Shown: piece by piece, positions 18,523 through 27,388 of the stretch | Layout of the letters: every line of letters begins with the position of its first letter | How positions within the stretch are numbered: position 1 is the stretch's first letter | NCBI RefSeq assembly: GCF_029193885.1 | Contig: NZ_JARFVB010000011.1 | Coordinates: 1-64,000, forward strand | Source: Flagellimonas yonaguniensis | Lineage (GTDB): Bacteria; Bacteroidota; Bacteroidia; Flavobacteriales; Flavobacteriaceae | DNA length: 64,000 bases | Direction of reading: 5' to 3' | Program-made: the position numbers and the translations under genes | The notes under the pieces: model-generated | Told to the model about the DNA's origin: nothing | Database searches by the model: none | What the model saw: only the letters and a program-made list of their open reading frames with translations

Positions 18523-20907
18523 CTAAAAATGCCACCATTTCCTAGCCTTGGTTCCATAGCCATAGCCATACTTACCTCCATAACCCAGCTCTGATGTTTT
18601 CACACCGTTTACCACAAAGGCCAAGTGATTTATTTTGCCTTCCTTTCTAAGTTTCAATGGAAATTCCACATCTCCAACACTTGTTTTGCCTGCTTTGGTT
18701 ACATAAATCAATAGGTTGGCGTACTCACTAATAAGCTGGGTATCGGTTACCGGCATCATTGGAGCAGTATCCACAATAACATAATCATATTGTAGGGAGG
18801 CAGCCTTCATTAGGCTCCCAAACCTTTCACTCATCAATAATTCCGAAGGATTGGGAAATGTTTTGCCCGAATGGATTACATCCACAGTGTTATTATTAAG
18901 TTCGTTGGTACTAATAATATCCTTCAAGCCCAGATTCTCATCAAATAAATAATCCGTTAGACCGGCAGAATTTTTAAAATCAGCTTTTTGATCTATTACC
19001 GACTCTTTACCGTTATTAAAGAACAAATAAAATTTAGGGTTTCGTATATCGGCCCCAACCAATAATATTTTTTTTCCGGTACTCGACAATATCAAAGCTA
19101 AATTCGTCGAGAAAAAAGTCTTTCCCTCTCTTGGCAAACTGGAACTCACATAGATTATATTTTTTAAACTTTCATTTTTCGACTCGATTTTTAGCAGGTA
19201 ATCCATGTTGGTCCGGATAATTCGTAAAGCCTCCGATAATACGGAGCGGTCTTCCTTGGCCACTGTTTTCACCGATTTGCTCTTGAGTCTTGGCAACTCC
19301 CCTATTACAGGAACTCCTGCGCTGGACACCAATTTTTCCAAAGTATGGGCACTATGGATTTTATCGTCCATGATGTCCAAAGCATAGATAATTCCCGCAG
19401 GTACCAAAAGTCCCAATAAAAATGATGCCAAATAAATAATACTCTTTTTTGGGGCTACAGGAAATTTGCTTGCCGGAAAAGCGGAATCCACGATTTTTGA
19501 ATTCGGTGAAGCTGAGGCGTATGCGATTTGAGCTTCTTCTCTTTTTTGCAATAAATACAAATACAAACCCTCTACCGTTTGCTGTTTCCGTGTAATTTCT
19601 CGCAACGCACGCTCATTCCTTGGAGCGGAATAAATCTTTGAATTGATCGTGGCCAATTGCGAACTAAGGTTGTTCACCCTTAAGTTCAAATTATTGGTCA
19701 TACTATTCAAACTGGATTGCATGCTTTTTTTAAGGTTCTCCAATTGCCTATCGATATTAACGATTACGGGGTTTTTTTCATTGGAGCTCTTCAACAGGCG
19801 TTCACGCTCCAGAACCTTTTGATTGTATATTGCTGTCGTATTGATAATGGAAGGGTCTGCTAATCCAATATTGGAAGGTAAAATCCCATACCCTTCCTGG
19901 CTCTCCAATTCATCACTGACACTATTGGCAATCTGTAGTTGAATCTGTGCATCCTGTAATTCCTGTTGGTTTGCAGCACTGACATTTAAATTAATATTGG
20001 ATTGAGATTGAATATCCGCAATCCCCCTACCCGCTTTAAAATCTTCGGCACTTTGATCGGCCTCGGACAAATCACTATATATATCAGCAATCCTGGCATC
20101 GATAAATTCTGCTGTCCTGTCTGCAATTATTTTTTTGTCGTTTTTGCCGTTCAGATTATAAATATTGATCAACTCATTGAGAAAATCCATCCCTTTTTGC
20201 TGAACGGGACTTTGAATGGTCAAATTGATAATGGAAGAATATTCATCAGCTAAAGTAGTACCGAGTCCTTTTTGGTAGCTAGATGTAACATCATCGATAG
20301 GAGAAATAACTATCAGGAGCTTCTCCTTGATATATGGCTTTAAATTCTTACTATCTTCGGGAAAAATCGTTATCTTTCCTCTTTCCGTTATGATTTCGTC
20401 TCCAAATGTTCTTTCTTGTTGTTCTTCGTTTTCATCGGTCCAGTATAAAAACTTGGTTTGGTTCAATGGAGAGATGTAACAACTGAACTTGACATCCCTG
20501 ACCACAGAGTCCACATACACCTTCACTGGTACCTTGCCATATATTTCAGAATTTTTTACCCGCCCTACATGCATTACTTTTTTATCCAGTCCCAAGTTTT
20601 TGACCACTTCCCGTACGTTGGTCCGTGAACGTAACACCTCAATTTCGTCTTCGACTTTCTTTGAACCACCTGGCAATAAATTTAAATCACTAAAAAGACT
20701 TAGTTCGGATGGTGAACTCTTCTCTTCCACAATTTGAATTATTGTATTGGCCTGATACAGTGGTGTTGCATATCTTATATATAGGTAAGCTGAGGTAATG
20801 GCAACTATTAAGGAAAGTATGAACCAATATTTATACTTAAGATATTTTTCCAGTTCTTCCTTTAAACTGTTTTTATGACTCTTTAAGTTCATATTTGGGT
20901 TATCCAT
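18523..20907 (-). CDS. Wzc-like polysaccharide co-polymerase and tyrosine autokinase
   Basis: This 794-residue inner-membrane protein should control chain length and couple polymerisation to export. A Wzz domain with a first membrane helix (about 31-48) is followed by a long periplasmic coiled-coil region, a GNVR-type segment (NERALREITRKQQTVEGLY) and a second helix near 500. The C-terminal BY-kinase domain has a Walker A motif, SLPREGKTF (about 586-594), Walker A' LLVGADIRNPK and Walker B VIVDTAP. The C-terminus has a tyrosine cluster, ELGYGGKYGYGYG, a likely autophosphorylation tail. In Walker A', glycine replaces the first aspartate of the usual DADLR form. It lies 23 bases after the Wza-like gene on the same strand, so the two form an export operon. 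An ATG five codons downstream (20892) is an alternative start. Confidence 0.95.
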   Translation of the reverse strand: MDNPNMNLKSHKNSLKEELEKYLKYKYWFILSLIVAITSAYLYIRYATPLYQANTIIQIVEEKSSPSELSLFSDLNLLPGGSKKVEDEIEVLRSRTNVREVVKNLGLDKKVMHVGRVKNSEIYGKVPVKVYVDSVVRDVKFSCYISPLNQTKFLYWTDENEEQQERTFGDEIITERGKITIFPEDSKNLKPYIKEKLLIVISPIDDVTSSYQKGLGTTLADEYSSIINLTIQSPVQQKGMDFLNELINIYNLNGKNDKKIIADRTAEFIDARIADIYSDLSEADQSAEDFKAGRGIADIQSQSNINLNVSAANQQELQDAQIQLQIANSVSDELESQEGYGILPSNIGLADPSIINTTAIYNQKVLERERLLKSSNEKNPVIVNIDRQLENLKKSMQSSLNSMTNNLNLRVNNLSSQLATINSKIYSAPRNERALREITRKQQTVEGLYLYLLQKREEAQIAYASASPNSKIVDSAFPASKFPVAPKKSIIYLASFLLGLLVPAGIIYALDIMDDKIHSAHTLEKLVSSAGVPVIGELPRLKSKSVKTVAKEDRSVLSEALRIIRTNMDYLLKIESKNESLKNIIYVSSSLPREGKTFFSTNLALILSSTGKKILLVGADIRNPKFYLFFNNGKESVIDQKADFKNSAGLTDYLFDENLGLKDIISTNELNNNTVDVIHSGKTFPNPSELLMSERFGSLMKAASLQYDYVIVDTAPMMPVTDTQLISEYANLLIYVTKAGKTSVGDVEFPLKLRKEGKINHLAFVVNGVKTSELGYGGKYGYGYGTKARKWWHF

Positions 20908-20930
20908 AAAGTGGAATTTTGAATTTTAAA

Positions 20931-21704
20931 TTAATTCCTTGTCAATAAAAGTACCGTAGAAGTTATGAGAACGGATAAGATTGACACTGTAATAGTGGCT
21001 CTATTATCCAAAGCACTGGAAGTAATAGCGGATTTATTGGGCTCCACATATACAACATCATTCTGTGTCAGGTAATATACTGGGGATTCCGCTGCCATAT
21101 TACTGGTCAAATCAATTCTATAATATACCTTTGTTCCATCGAACTCCCTGACCACCAAAACATTTTTTCTCTTACCCTTAATGGTCATGTCCCCGGCAAG
21201 CCCTAAAGCTTCAAAAATGGTAATCTGTTCGCCATTGACCAAATAGGTGCCAGGCCTTTTTACCTCTCCAAGAACAGTGACAGTAAAGTTTTTTAATCTA
21301 ATATTAATGATCGGGTCTTTAAGGTAGTCAGACAAACTGGTTGTTAGTTTAACCCGTAGTTCTTCCGGAGTGAGCCCCACCACTTCCATCTTTCCAATAA
21401 CCGGAAAATCTATTTCCCCTTCTTTGTCCACAAGGTAGTCCACCTGTTCCGGTCTCATCCCTCCTTCTTGTACCCCTCTGAAAAGATTAAAAGGCACACT
21501 GGCCTCGGGGTCCAGGGTTGAGACATAAATACTGATCAGGTCGTCCACCTTGAACCTTGTGGAGGATGTGCTCTCTTTTACTTGTGTTTCAAGGCCGGAC
21601 AAAGCCGCATTTTGAAAATAAACCACATCCTCTTTGGATGCACAGGATCCTAGAAATATAATGGCTACTAAGAACAGGGTTGCTTTACGAGGTTGAAATT
21701 TCAT
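20931..21704 (-). CDS. Wza-like polysaccharide export outer-membrane lipoprotein
   Basis: This 257-residue protein has a lipoprotein signal with lipobox LGSC (Cys21), then a polysaccharide biosynthesis/export domain (about 48-125, starting FKVDDLISIYV) and an SLBB-like domain (about 135-215, with VTVLGEVKRPGTY and the IFEALGLAGD turn). A C-terminal hydrophobic helix (about 236-256) fits the outer-membrane helix of Wza-type channels. It is the first gene of the wza-wzc unit and is divergent from ugd across a 527-base gap. It forms the outer-membrane exit channel for the polymer. Confidence 0.94.
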   Translation of the reverse strand: MKFQPRKATLFLVAIIFLGSCASKEDVVYFQNAALSGLETQVKESTSSTRFKVDDLISIYVSTLDPEASVPFNLFRGVQEGGMRPEQVDYLVDKEGEIDFPVIGKMEVVGLTPEELRVKLTTSLSDYLKDPIINIRLKNFTVTVLGEVKRPGTYLVNGEQITIFEALGLAGDMTIKGKRKNVLVVREFDGTKVYYRIDLTSNMAAESPVYYLTQNDVVYVEPNKSAITSSALDNRATITVSILSVLITSTVLLLTRN

Positions 21705-22231
21705 GCTATATAATAGGTTAGATGTTTAATATTTTACTTTAACGTATTCACGACTACTTTATTTACCAAAGAAACCGAATTTATGGCAATAATTCATCTT
21801 ATTTGGTATAGATTAATAGCGCCTGCGGGAAAATAAAATGATAAGTCTCGGCTATGATGTAAAAAGTCATTGTTTTCCATTAATCATTAAAAATCAGAAA
21901 TTACTTGAGTGTTCATATAATATTTTTGGGGCGATTAAGTTTTGGAAACATCCAATAATTCATTTCTAAAATTATTCAGAGTCAGCTACACACCCCATTA
22001 AATTTCGTTCAAGCTTATGAAAAATCGTTCAAAAGAACCAAAACACAGAATTTGCTCTGTTTATATCAAAGTTCTCAATCAAAATTCGTCTCTTAATCCA
22101 AAATAAATTTGATTTGATCGGTCCGTTGAACAAGGTAACTTTCCGTTCATCCAAAAAACCGTGACTTGGTCTAAAATCAAGTATTAATCTTATTTTTTTT
22201 TTATCATCTTTGAACTCAACTAAAATTAAAC
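21705..22231. other. Divergent regulatory region between export operon and ugd
   Basis: This 527-base A/T-rich gap separates two divergent operons and must contain both promoters. On the plus strand there is an exact TATTTTTG at 21921-21928 (TTG 13 bases upstream, which is short) and a near match CATCTTTG at 22205-22212, 19 bases before the ugd ATG, preceded by a T10 run (22193-22202). No exact element was found for the minus strand. A 70-codon frame at 22029-22241 has no family features and is not supported as a gene. Confidence 0.45.
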
Positions 22232-23635
22232 ATGAAAACAATTAAAAATATTTGCTGTATAGGCGCAGGTTATGTAGGTGGTCCAACAATGTCCGTAATC
22301 GCATCCAAGTGTCCTGAAATAACAGTGAACGTTGTTGATATAAACCAAGCAAGAATCGACCTTTGGAACCATGAAGACCTTGACAAGCTTCCAGTTTACG
22401 AACCAGGTTTGAAAGAAGTTGTTGGGGAAGCCAGGGGGAAAAACCTGTTTTTTTCAACGGATGTGGATAGTGCCATAGATGAGGCGGATATGATTTTTAT
22501 TTCTGTAAATACTCCCACAAAAACCTACGGTAAGGGAAAAGGACAAGCTGCAGATTTAAAATATATCGAGCTCTGTGCCAGAAACATTGCAAAAGTGGCC
22601 GTGGACGATAAAATAGTAGTCGAAAAATCAACACTTCCCGTTAGAACGGCTCAAACATTAAAAAGTATATTACACAACACAGGGAATGGTGTGAAATTTG
22701 AAATTCTATCCAATCCTGAATTCCTTGCCGAAGGAACCGCTATTGAAGATTTATTGGATGCCGACCGTATTTTGATCGGGGGAGACGAAACCCCATCGGG
22801 ACAAGAAGCAAAAAATGCACTGAGCTCGGTATACGAACATTGGTTACCAAAAGAGCGTATTTTACAGACCAATGTTTGGTCTTCCGAACTTTCCAAACTA
22901 GTGGCAAACGCATTTTTGGCACAACGAGTATCTTCCATCAATTCCATATCCGCTCTTTGTGAAAAAACAGATGCCAATGTAGCCGAAGTCTCTAGGGCCA
23001 TTGGCTATGATTCGCGTATTGGATCAAGATTCTTGAATTCCTCTGTTGGATTTGGAGGCTCTTGTTTTCAAAAAGATATCCTGAACTTGGTCTATATTGC
23101 TAAGAGCTTTGGATTACAGGAAGTTGCCGATTATTGGGAACAGGTAATCATTATGAACGATTACCAAAAAAGACGTTTTGCAGACAATATCATTTCCACA
23201 TTGTACAACACCGTCTCCGGTAAAAAAATAGCTTTCTACGGCTGGGCCTTCAAAAAGGACACAAACGATACACGGGAATCGGCTGCGATTTATGTAGCAG
23301 ATGCCTTATTGGAAGAGAACGCCCATATTGTGGTTTACGATCCAAAAGTTTCCAAAGAAACCATTTATTCAGACTTGGAATACCTTGGAAACAAGTCCCG
23401 GGAAGAAATAGAAAACTTGGTAACTGTATTGAATGATCCCATGGAAACAGCAAAAGATGCACATGCTATTGCTGTATTGACAGAATGGGATGAGTTCAAG
23501 GAATATGATTGGCAAAAAATTTATGACATCATGTTAAAGCCAGCCTTTGTATTTGATGGTCGTAGAATTTTAGACCCTGCAAAAATGAATGGGATTGGGT
23601 TTAAATTTTATAAGATAGGGCAAACAAACGACTGA
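22232..23635 (+). CDS. ugd: UDP-glucose 6-dehydrogenase
   Basis: This 467-residue cytosolic enzyme oxidises UDP-glucose to UDP-glucuronate with two NAD+. The NAD-binding loop GAGYVG is at residues 11-16, the STLPVRTA segment and [14 protein letters not shown] motif follow, and the catalytic Cys278 sits in [10 protein letters not shown]. The tail has [16 protein letters not shown]. Length and motif wording ([25 protein letters not shown]) are those of the animal/plant-like UGDH class rather than the shorter Ugd of many enterobacteria. It is the first gene on the plus strand of the locus and supplies the epimerase at 24874. Confidence 0.96.
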   Translation: MKTIKNICCIGAGYVGGPTMSVIASKCPEITVNVVDINQARIDLWNHEDLDKLPVYEPGLKEVVGEARGKNLFFSTDVDSAIDEADMIFISVNTPTKTYGKGKGQAADLKYIELCARNIAKVAVDDKIVVEKSTLPVRTAQTLKSILHNTGNGVKFEILSNPEFLAEGTAIEDLLDADRILIGGDETPSGQEAKNALSSVYEHWLPKERILQTNVWSSELSKLVANAFLAQRVSSINSISALCEKTDANVAEVSRAIGYDSRIGSRFLNSSVGFGGSCFQKDILNLVYIAKSFGLQEVADYWEQVIIMNDYQKRRFADNIISTLYNTVSGKKIAFYGWAFKKDTNDTRESAAIYVADALLEENAHIVVYDPKVSKETIYSDLEYLGNKSREEIENLVTVLNDPMETAKDAHAIAVLTEWDEFKEYDWQKIYDIMLKPAFVFDGRRILDPAKMNGIGFKFYKIGQTND

Positions 23636-23731
23636 TTACTGTTGGCAGCACAACACAAAAATCAAATATATCCTTTTGAGGTATAAAAAGTGGAAGTCCC
23701 CTTTCATCCACATAAACTTCGGTATAAGTAA

Positions 23732-24859
23732 ATGAACATTATTCAGGTTATTACACTTAGTGAACCGATTGGTGGGGCTCAAATGGTCCTATTCAACAAC
23801 ACGGAGGGGCTCATTAACAATGGGCACAATGTTCATGTTGTGACTGGGGAAAGAGGGACTTTGACACAAAGACTTGAAAAACTCAATGTCAAGGTTACCT
23901 GTATACCAAGCCTCAAAAGGGAGATTTTGCCAAAGAATGATTTTAAATGCTATAAGGCCATAGGTAAGCTGTTAAAGCAAGAGCGTCCAGACATTGTCAT
24001 ATCACATTCCTCAAAAGCAGGAATCTTATGCCGCCTTGCTTGTTACAAACTTGGAATCCCCAATATTTTCACAGTTCACGGTTGGTCCTTCACTCCAGGC
24101 ATTAAGGGAGTTAAACGATACATCTATCTTGGCATTGAAAAGTTCATGGGCAGGTTTACCGATCACCTGATAACGGTCTCGGAATTTGATTATAGGCTGG
24201 GTAAAAAGAACCATATCGTTCCTGAATCCAAAATACGTGTCATATATAACGGCAGTCCCGATTTTTTGGAAGGGAAGAAAACGGAACCCAATGACCCTAT
24301 CTCAATTCTCATGACGGCCCGTTTTTCATACCAAAAAGACCATTTGACCTTGTTCAAAGCCTTGCAAAGTTTAAAAAATGAGTCCATACACGTAGATTTG
24401 GTGGGACATGGTGATTTATTTGAAGAATTTGTGGAACTCTCCAAACAAATGGAAATCGATCACTTGATTACCTTCCATGGAGAGAGCAACGATATTCCTT
24501 CATTTTTAAATAAATCGGACATTTTTGTACTCACATCAAGGTTCGAAGGACTACCGTTATCCATATGTGAAGCCATGTCCGTTGGGGTTCCCATCGTAGC
24601 CTCCGATGTAGGGGGTGTCAATGAAATGGTAAAGGACGGCTATAACGGCTATTTGATTCCAAAGGAAGACCACCAGTATTTAACGGGTAAGCTCAGTAGT
24701 TTGATTAAGGACAGGGAATTGATAAAGCAGTTGGGCAAAAATTCAAGAGAGACATTCCTGAATACTTTTTCAACGCATCAAATGGCTACGGCCACGGAGA
24801 AGTACATAAAGGATATATTACAGAAAAAATCAGCGCAAATAAATCACGAAAAGAAATAA
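23732..24859 (+). CDS. GT4-family glycosyltransferase
   Basis: This 375-residue GT-B enzyme starts MNIIQVITLSEPIGGAQMVL, the glycine-rich N-terminal acceptor-domain loop. The C-terminal donor domain has the family E-x7-E motif at E272 and E280 (EGLPLSICE) followed by VPIVASDVGGVNEMV. It lacks a signal peptide and acts at the cytosolic face of the membrane. It follows ugd by 96 bases and precedes the epimerase by 14, so the three probably form one transcript. Its sugar specificity cannot be read; a uronic acid donor is possible from context only. Confidence 0.93.
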   Translation: MNIIQVITLSEPIGGAQMVLFNNTEGLINNGHNVHVVTGERGTLTQRLEKLNVKVTCIPSLKREILPKNDFKCYKAIGKLLKQERPDIVISHSSKAGILCRLACYKLGIPNIFTVHGWSFTPGIKGVKRYIYLGIEKFMGRFTDHLITVSEFDYRLGKKNHIVPESKIRVIYNGSPDFLEGKKTEPNDPISILMTARFSYQKDHLTLFKALQSLKNESIHVDLVGHGDLFEEFVELSKQMEIDHLITFHGESNDIPSFLNKSDIFVLTSRFEGLPLSICEAMSVGVPIVASDVGGVNEMVKDGYNGYLIPKEDHQYLTGKLSSLIKDRELIKQLGKNSRETFLNTFSTHQMATATEKYIKDILQKKSAQINHEKK

Positions 24860-24873
24860 ACAATAAATAACCC

Positions 24874-25896
24874 ATGAACATCTTAGTAACTGGAGCGGCA
24901 GGATTTATAGGATATCACCTATGTGAGGTTTTGGTCAAACACGGGCATACCGTAGTTGGTCTGGACAATATCAACGATTATTACGATGTGGGGTTGAAAT
25001 ATGCTCGTTTGGAGCAATTGGGCATTTCACGCTCTCAGGCCGAAATCGAGGCGAAAATATCCTCCAGCACACTGCACGGTGATCAAATGAAGTTCATCAA
25101 ACTCGATCTTGCCGACCGTCATGGGTTAGATGAGCTTTTCAAGGAAAATACTTTTGATGTTGTCTGCAATTTGGGGGCTCAGGCAGGAGTGCGTTATAGC
25201 TTGGAGAATCCGGATGCCTATATTCAAAGCAATGTTGTAGGCTTCAACAATCTTTTGGAATGTTGTAGGCATGGCAATGTCAAACATTTGGTATACGCAA
25301 GCAGTTCCAGCGTCTATGGTTTGAACAAAAAGGTTCCCTTCTCTGTTGAGGATACCGTGGATAGACCCATCAGTGTATATGCTGCCACCAAAAAGAGCAA
25401 TGAACTTATGGCGCACACCTACAGTCATTTGTATCAATTGCCCACAACAGGACTTCGATTCTTTACCGTTTATGGTCCTTGGGGCAGACCCGACATGGCC
25501 CTGTTCCTGTTTGTGGATGCCATAAAAAAAGGAAAGCCCATCAAGGTGTTCAATTATGGGAATATGGCACGGGATTTCACCTATATGGATGACATCGTAG
25601 GCGGTATGAGCAAGATTATTGAAACCCCTGTTTCGGAGAGCAAAAGAAAAGACGAATTGTACAAAATCTATAATATCGGAAATAACAAGCAAGTAAAACT
25701 TACCGATTTTATCGATGCCATCGAGTCTTCCTTGGGTATTGAAGCTAAAAGAGATTTGATGCCCATTCAGCCTGGCGATGTAGAAAGTACCTGGGCCGAT
25801 GTCGACGAATTGATTCGAGATTACGATTACACTCCGGACACCCCTATCGAAAAAGGCGTACAGGAATTTGTGGATTGGTACAATTCTTATTTTTAA
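24874..25896 (+). CDS. UDP-glucuronate 4-epimerase (SDR family)
   Basis: A 340-residue extended SDR enzyme. The NAD-binding TGAAGFIG motif is at residues 6-13 and the catalytic pair Y169xxxK173 is in VYAATKK. DNINDYYDVGLKYARLEQL near the N-terminus and RFFTVYGPWGRPDMAL are characteristic of the CapI/GalA-type UDP-glucuronate epimerases that make UDP-galacturonate. Its place two genes after ugd supports this pathway. UDP-glucose 4-epimerase is a less likely alternative. Confidence 0.92.
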   Translation: MNILVTGAAGFIGYHLCEVLVKHGHTVVGLDNINDYYDVGLKYARLEQLGISRSQAEIEAKISSSTLHGDQMKFIKLDLADRHGLDELFKENTFDVVCNLGAQAGVRYSLENPDAYIQSNVVGFNNLLECCRHGNVKHLVYASSSSVYGLNKKVPFSVEDTVDRPISVYAATKKSNELMAHTYSHLYQLPTTGLRFFTVYGPWGRPDMALFLFVDAIKKGKPIKVFNYGNMARDFTYMDDIVGGMSKIIETPVSESKRKDELYKIYNIGNNKQVKLTDFIDAIESSLGIEAKRDLMPIQPGDVESTWADVDELIRDYDYTPDTPIEKGVQEFVDWYNSYF

Positions 25897-25926
25897 AATT
25901 ATTATTTACTAATCAAATAATATGTT

Positions 25927-26991
25927 TTGAAGGATTCAAAAAAAAATATCGATGCAACAAAAAAGGAGAAAAGCGCTTCAAGTATTGAGCATTTAGACCT
26001 ATTAAGGGTATTTGCGATTAGTATAGTAGTCTTGCGACACTGTTTCTCTCCATATACTGGAGCTTGGCCAATCAGTGAATTCTATAATTACTCAAATTTT
26101 CTTGATATTTCAGGACGATATATTTCCTCAATTTCGATGCCCTTATTTGTATTTATATCAGGGCTTTTGTTCAGCTATTTGAGAAACAACCTAAAAAAAT
26201 ATCCCACTTATAAAACCTTAATCAAAAAAAAGTACAATCGTTTAATAAAGCCATATATAATCTTTGCTCCAATCTATATTTATTTTATTTTGGGCTTAAC
26301 CAACATAAAAGACTTTGTTCCTGAATTTTTTGGCGGGGCAACGGGCCACCTTTGGTTTCTTACCATGATCTTCGCGGTATTTCTATTTTTTTATCCCTTC
26401 GAAGCTTTCTTTAAAAAGAGACCACTATTAGGTTTCTTTTTGGTTTCATTTCTTTTCTTATTGTTTCCGATATTTGCAAAGTTTAATTTAATACCTATTT
26501 CGAAAGCTTTACAATATGGAGTTTTCTTTTATGTAGGCTATTTTTTCCACACAAATAATGCTATAATATACAAAAAGTTAGAAGGAAAATTCATTTGGTT
26601 CTTTCTATGTCATTTAGTACTATTCAGTTTTGTTCCCAAGTTGCTTAATAATATTGATTCATTATTGATTGCCAACCTTATTGCGGGGTATATGAAGTTG
26701 CCCCTCGGTTTATTATCCATAATATTTACATATTTAGCCTTTTCAAAACTTGGCAAGGTAGACTTCTATAAGTATCCCCCCTTAATTTCAAGCATTAATA
26801 ATAGTAGCTATTATATTTATCTAATTCATCAGCCTGTTTTAATGCTACTCTTCAAGTGGCAAGCATTAACCAGCCTTAATGGAATTTATGTAGTAATATT
26901 TGCCTTTATCTTTTCTTTTACAATTTCATTTGTACTAGGCCATTTTTTCATGGCCTCAAGCTTCGGTCGAAAATTGGTCGGAGCCAAGTAA
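25927..26991 (+). CDS. Acyltransferase family 3 membrane protein
   Basis: A 354-residue integral membrane protein with about ten hydrophobic segments and the acyltransferase-3 signatures LDLLRVFA (23-30) and R37-H38 in VVLRHCF, whose His is the likely catalytic residue. A late YYIYLIHQPVLML segment is also typical. Such enzymes O-acetylate or otherwise acylate sugar units of surface polymers. The only usable start is TTG at 25927: the ATG at 25922 is followed at once by TGA, and the next in-frame ATG falls after the first membrane helix. It begins 30 bases after the epimerase. Acyl donor and sugar are unknown. Confidence 0.9.
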   Translation: MKDSKKNIDATKKEKSASSIEHLDLLRVFAISIVVLRHCFSPYTGAWPISEFYNYSNFLDISGRYISSISMPLFVFISGLLFSYLRNNLKKYPTYKTLIKKKYNRLIKPYIIFAPIYIYFILGLTNIKDFVPEFFGGATGHLWFLTMIFAVFLFFYPFEAFFKKRPLLGFFLVSFLFLLFPIFAKFNLIPISKALQYGVFFYVGYFFHTNNAIIYKKLEGKFIWFFLCHLVLFSFVPKLLNNIDSLLIANLIAGYMKLPLGLLSIIFTYLAFSKLGKVDFYKYPPLISSINNSSYYIYLIHQPVLMLLFKWQALTSLNGIYVVIFAFIFSFTISFVLGHFFMASSFGRKLVGAK

Positions 26992-27388
26992 ACTTTGATA
27001 GATTAATAAAAAGTTTGCTTTCATAATTTTATGAATAGGTTTCTAGTTAATTTATACCCTTTCCCATTTAAGGCCCTTCAATGGATTACGTTAACATGTT
27101 CAGACAAAACAACATTGAAACATTAGAAAACGGTGCACTTTATCGAAAATTATTGGATTGGACATCCAAAAGGATAACTACTACCGTATTACTTTTGTTT
27201 TAAATGCATTTTATCTGATTAAAATAGGTTTTCATCAAAAAAAATACTTGACCACAGAAAATCAATTAGTTAAAAAGTGTATTTCATCGAAAAAAATCGA
27301 ATTTTCATCGATTAAACATATGATTAATTTAAATTTGTTTCCCAAGTCGAAATCAGTAAACTTTTAACCCACTTAACCCCCTATTCAA
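26992..27388. other. Intergenic region upstream of the lyase gene
   Basis: A 397-base, very A/T-rich gap. It contains an exact -7 element at 27330-27337. A 69-codon frame at 27158-27367 (TTG start) has low-complexity Lys/Ile/Asn composition and no recognisable domain, so I do not call it. No clear terminator hairpin was seen after the acyltransferase gene. Confidence 0.5.
27330..27337 (+). promoter_or_regulatory. Bacteroidota -7 element upstream of the lyase gene
   Basis: The sequence is TAAATTTG, an exact TAnnTTTG match, 51 bases before the lyase start. No TTG lies 17-23 bases upstream, so the -33 part is weak or absent. It suggests the lyase can be transcribed separately from the upstream genes. 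Confidence 0.35.

Noticed and set aside
22029-22241. 70-codon minus-strand frame before ugd
   Set aside because: No recognisable family; it overlaps the ugd start and covers the region where promoters must lie.
27158-27367. 69-codon frame upstream of the lyase
   Set aside because: TTG start, Lys/Ile/Asn-rich low-complexity product, no domain, and an exact promoter element lies inside it.
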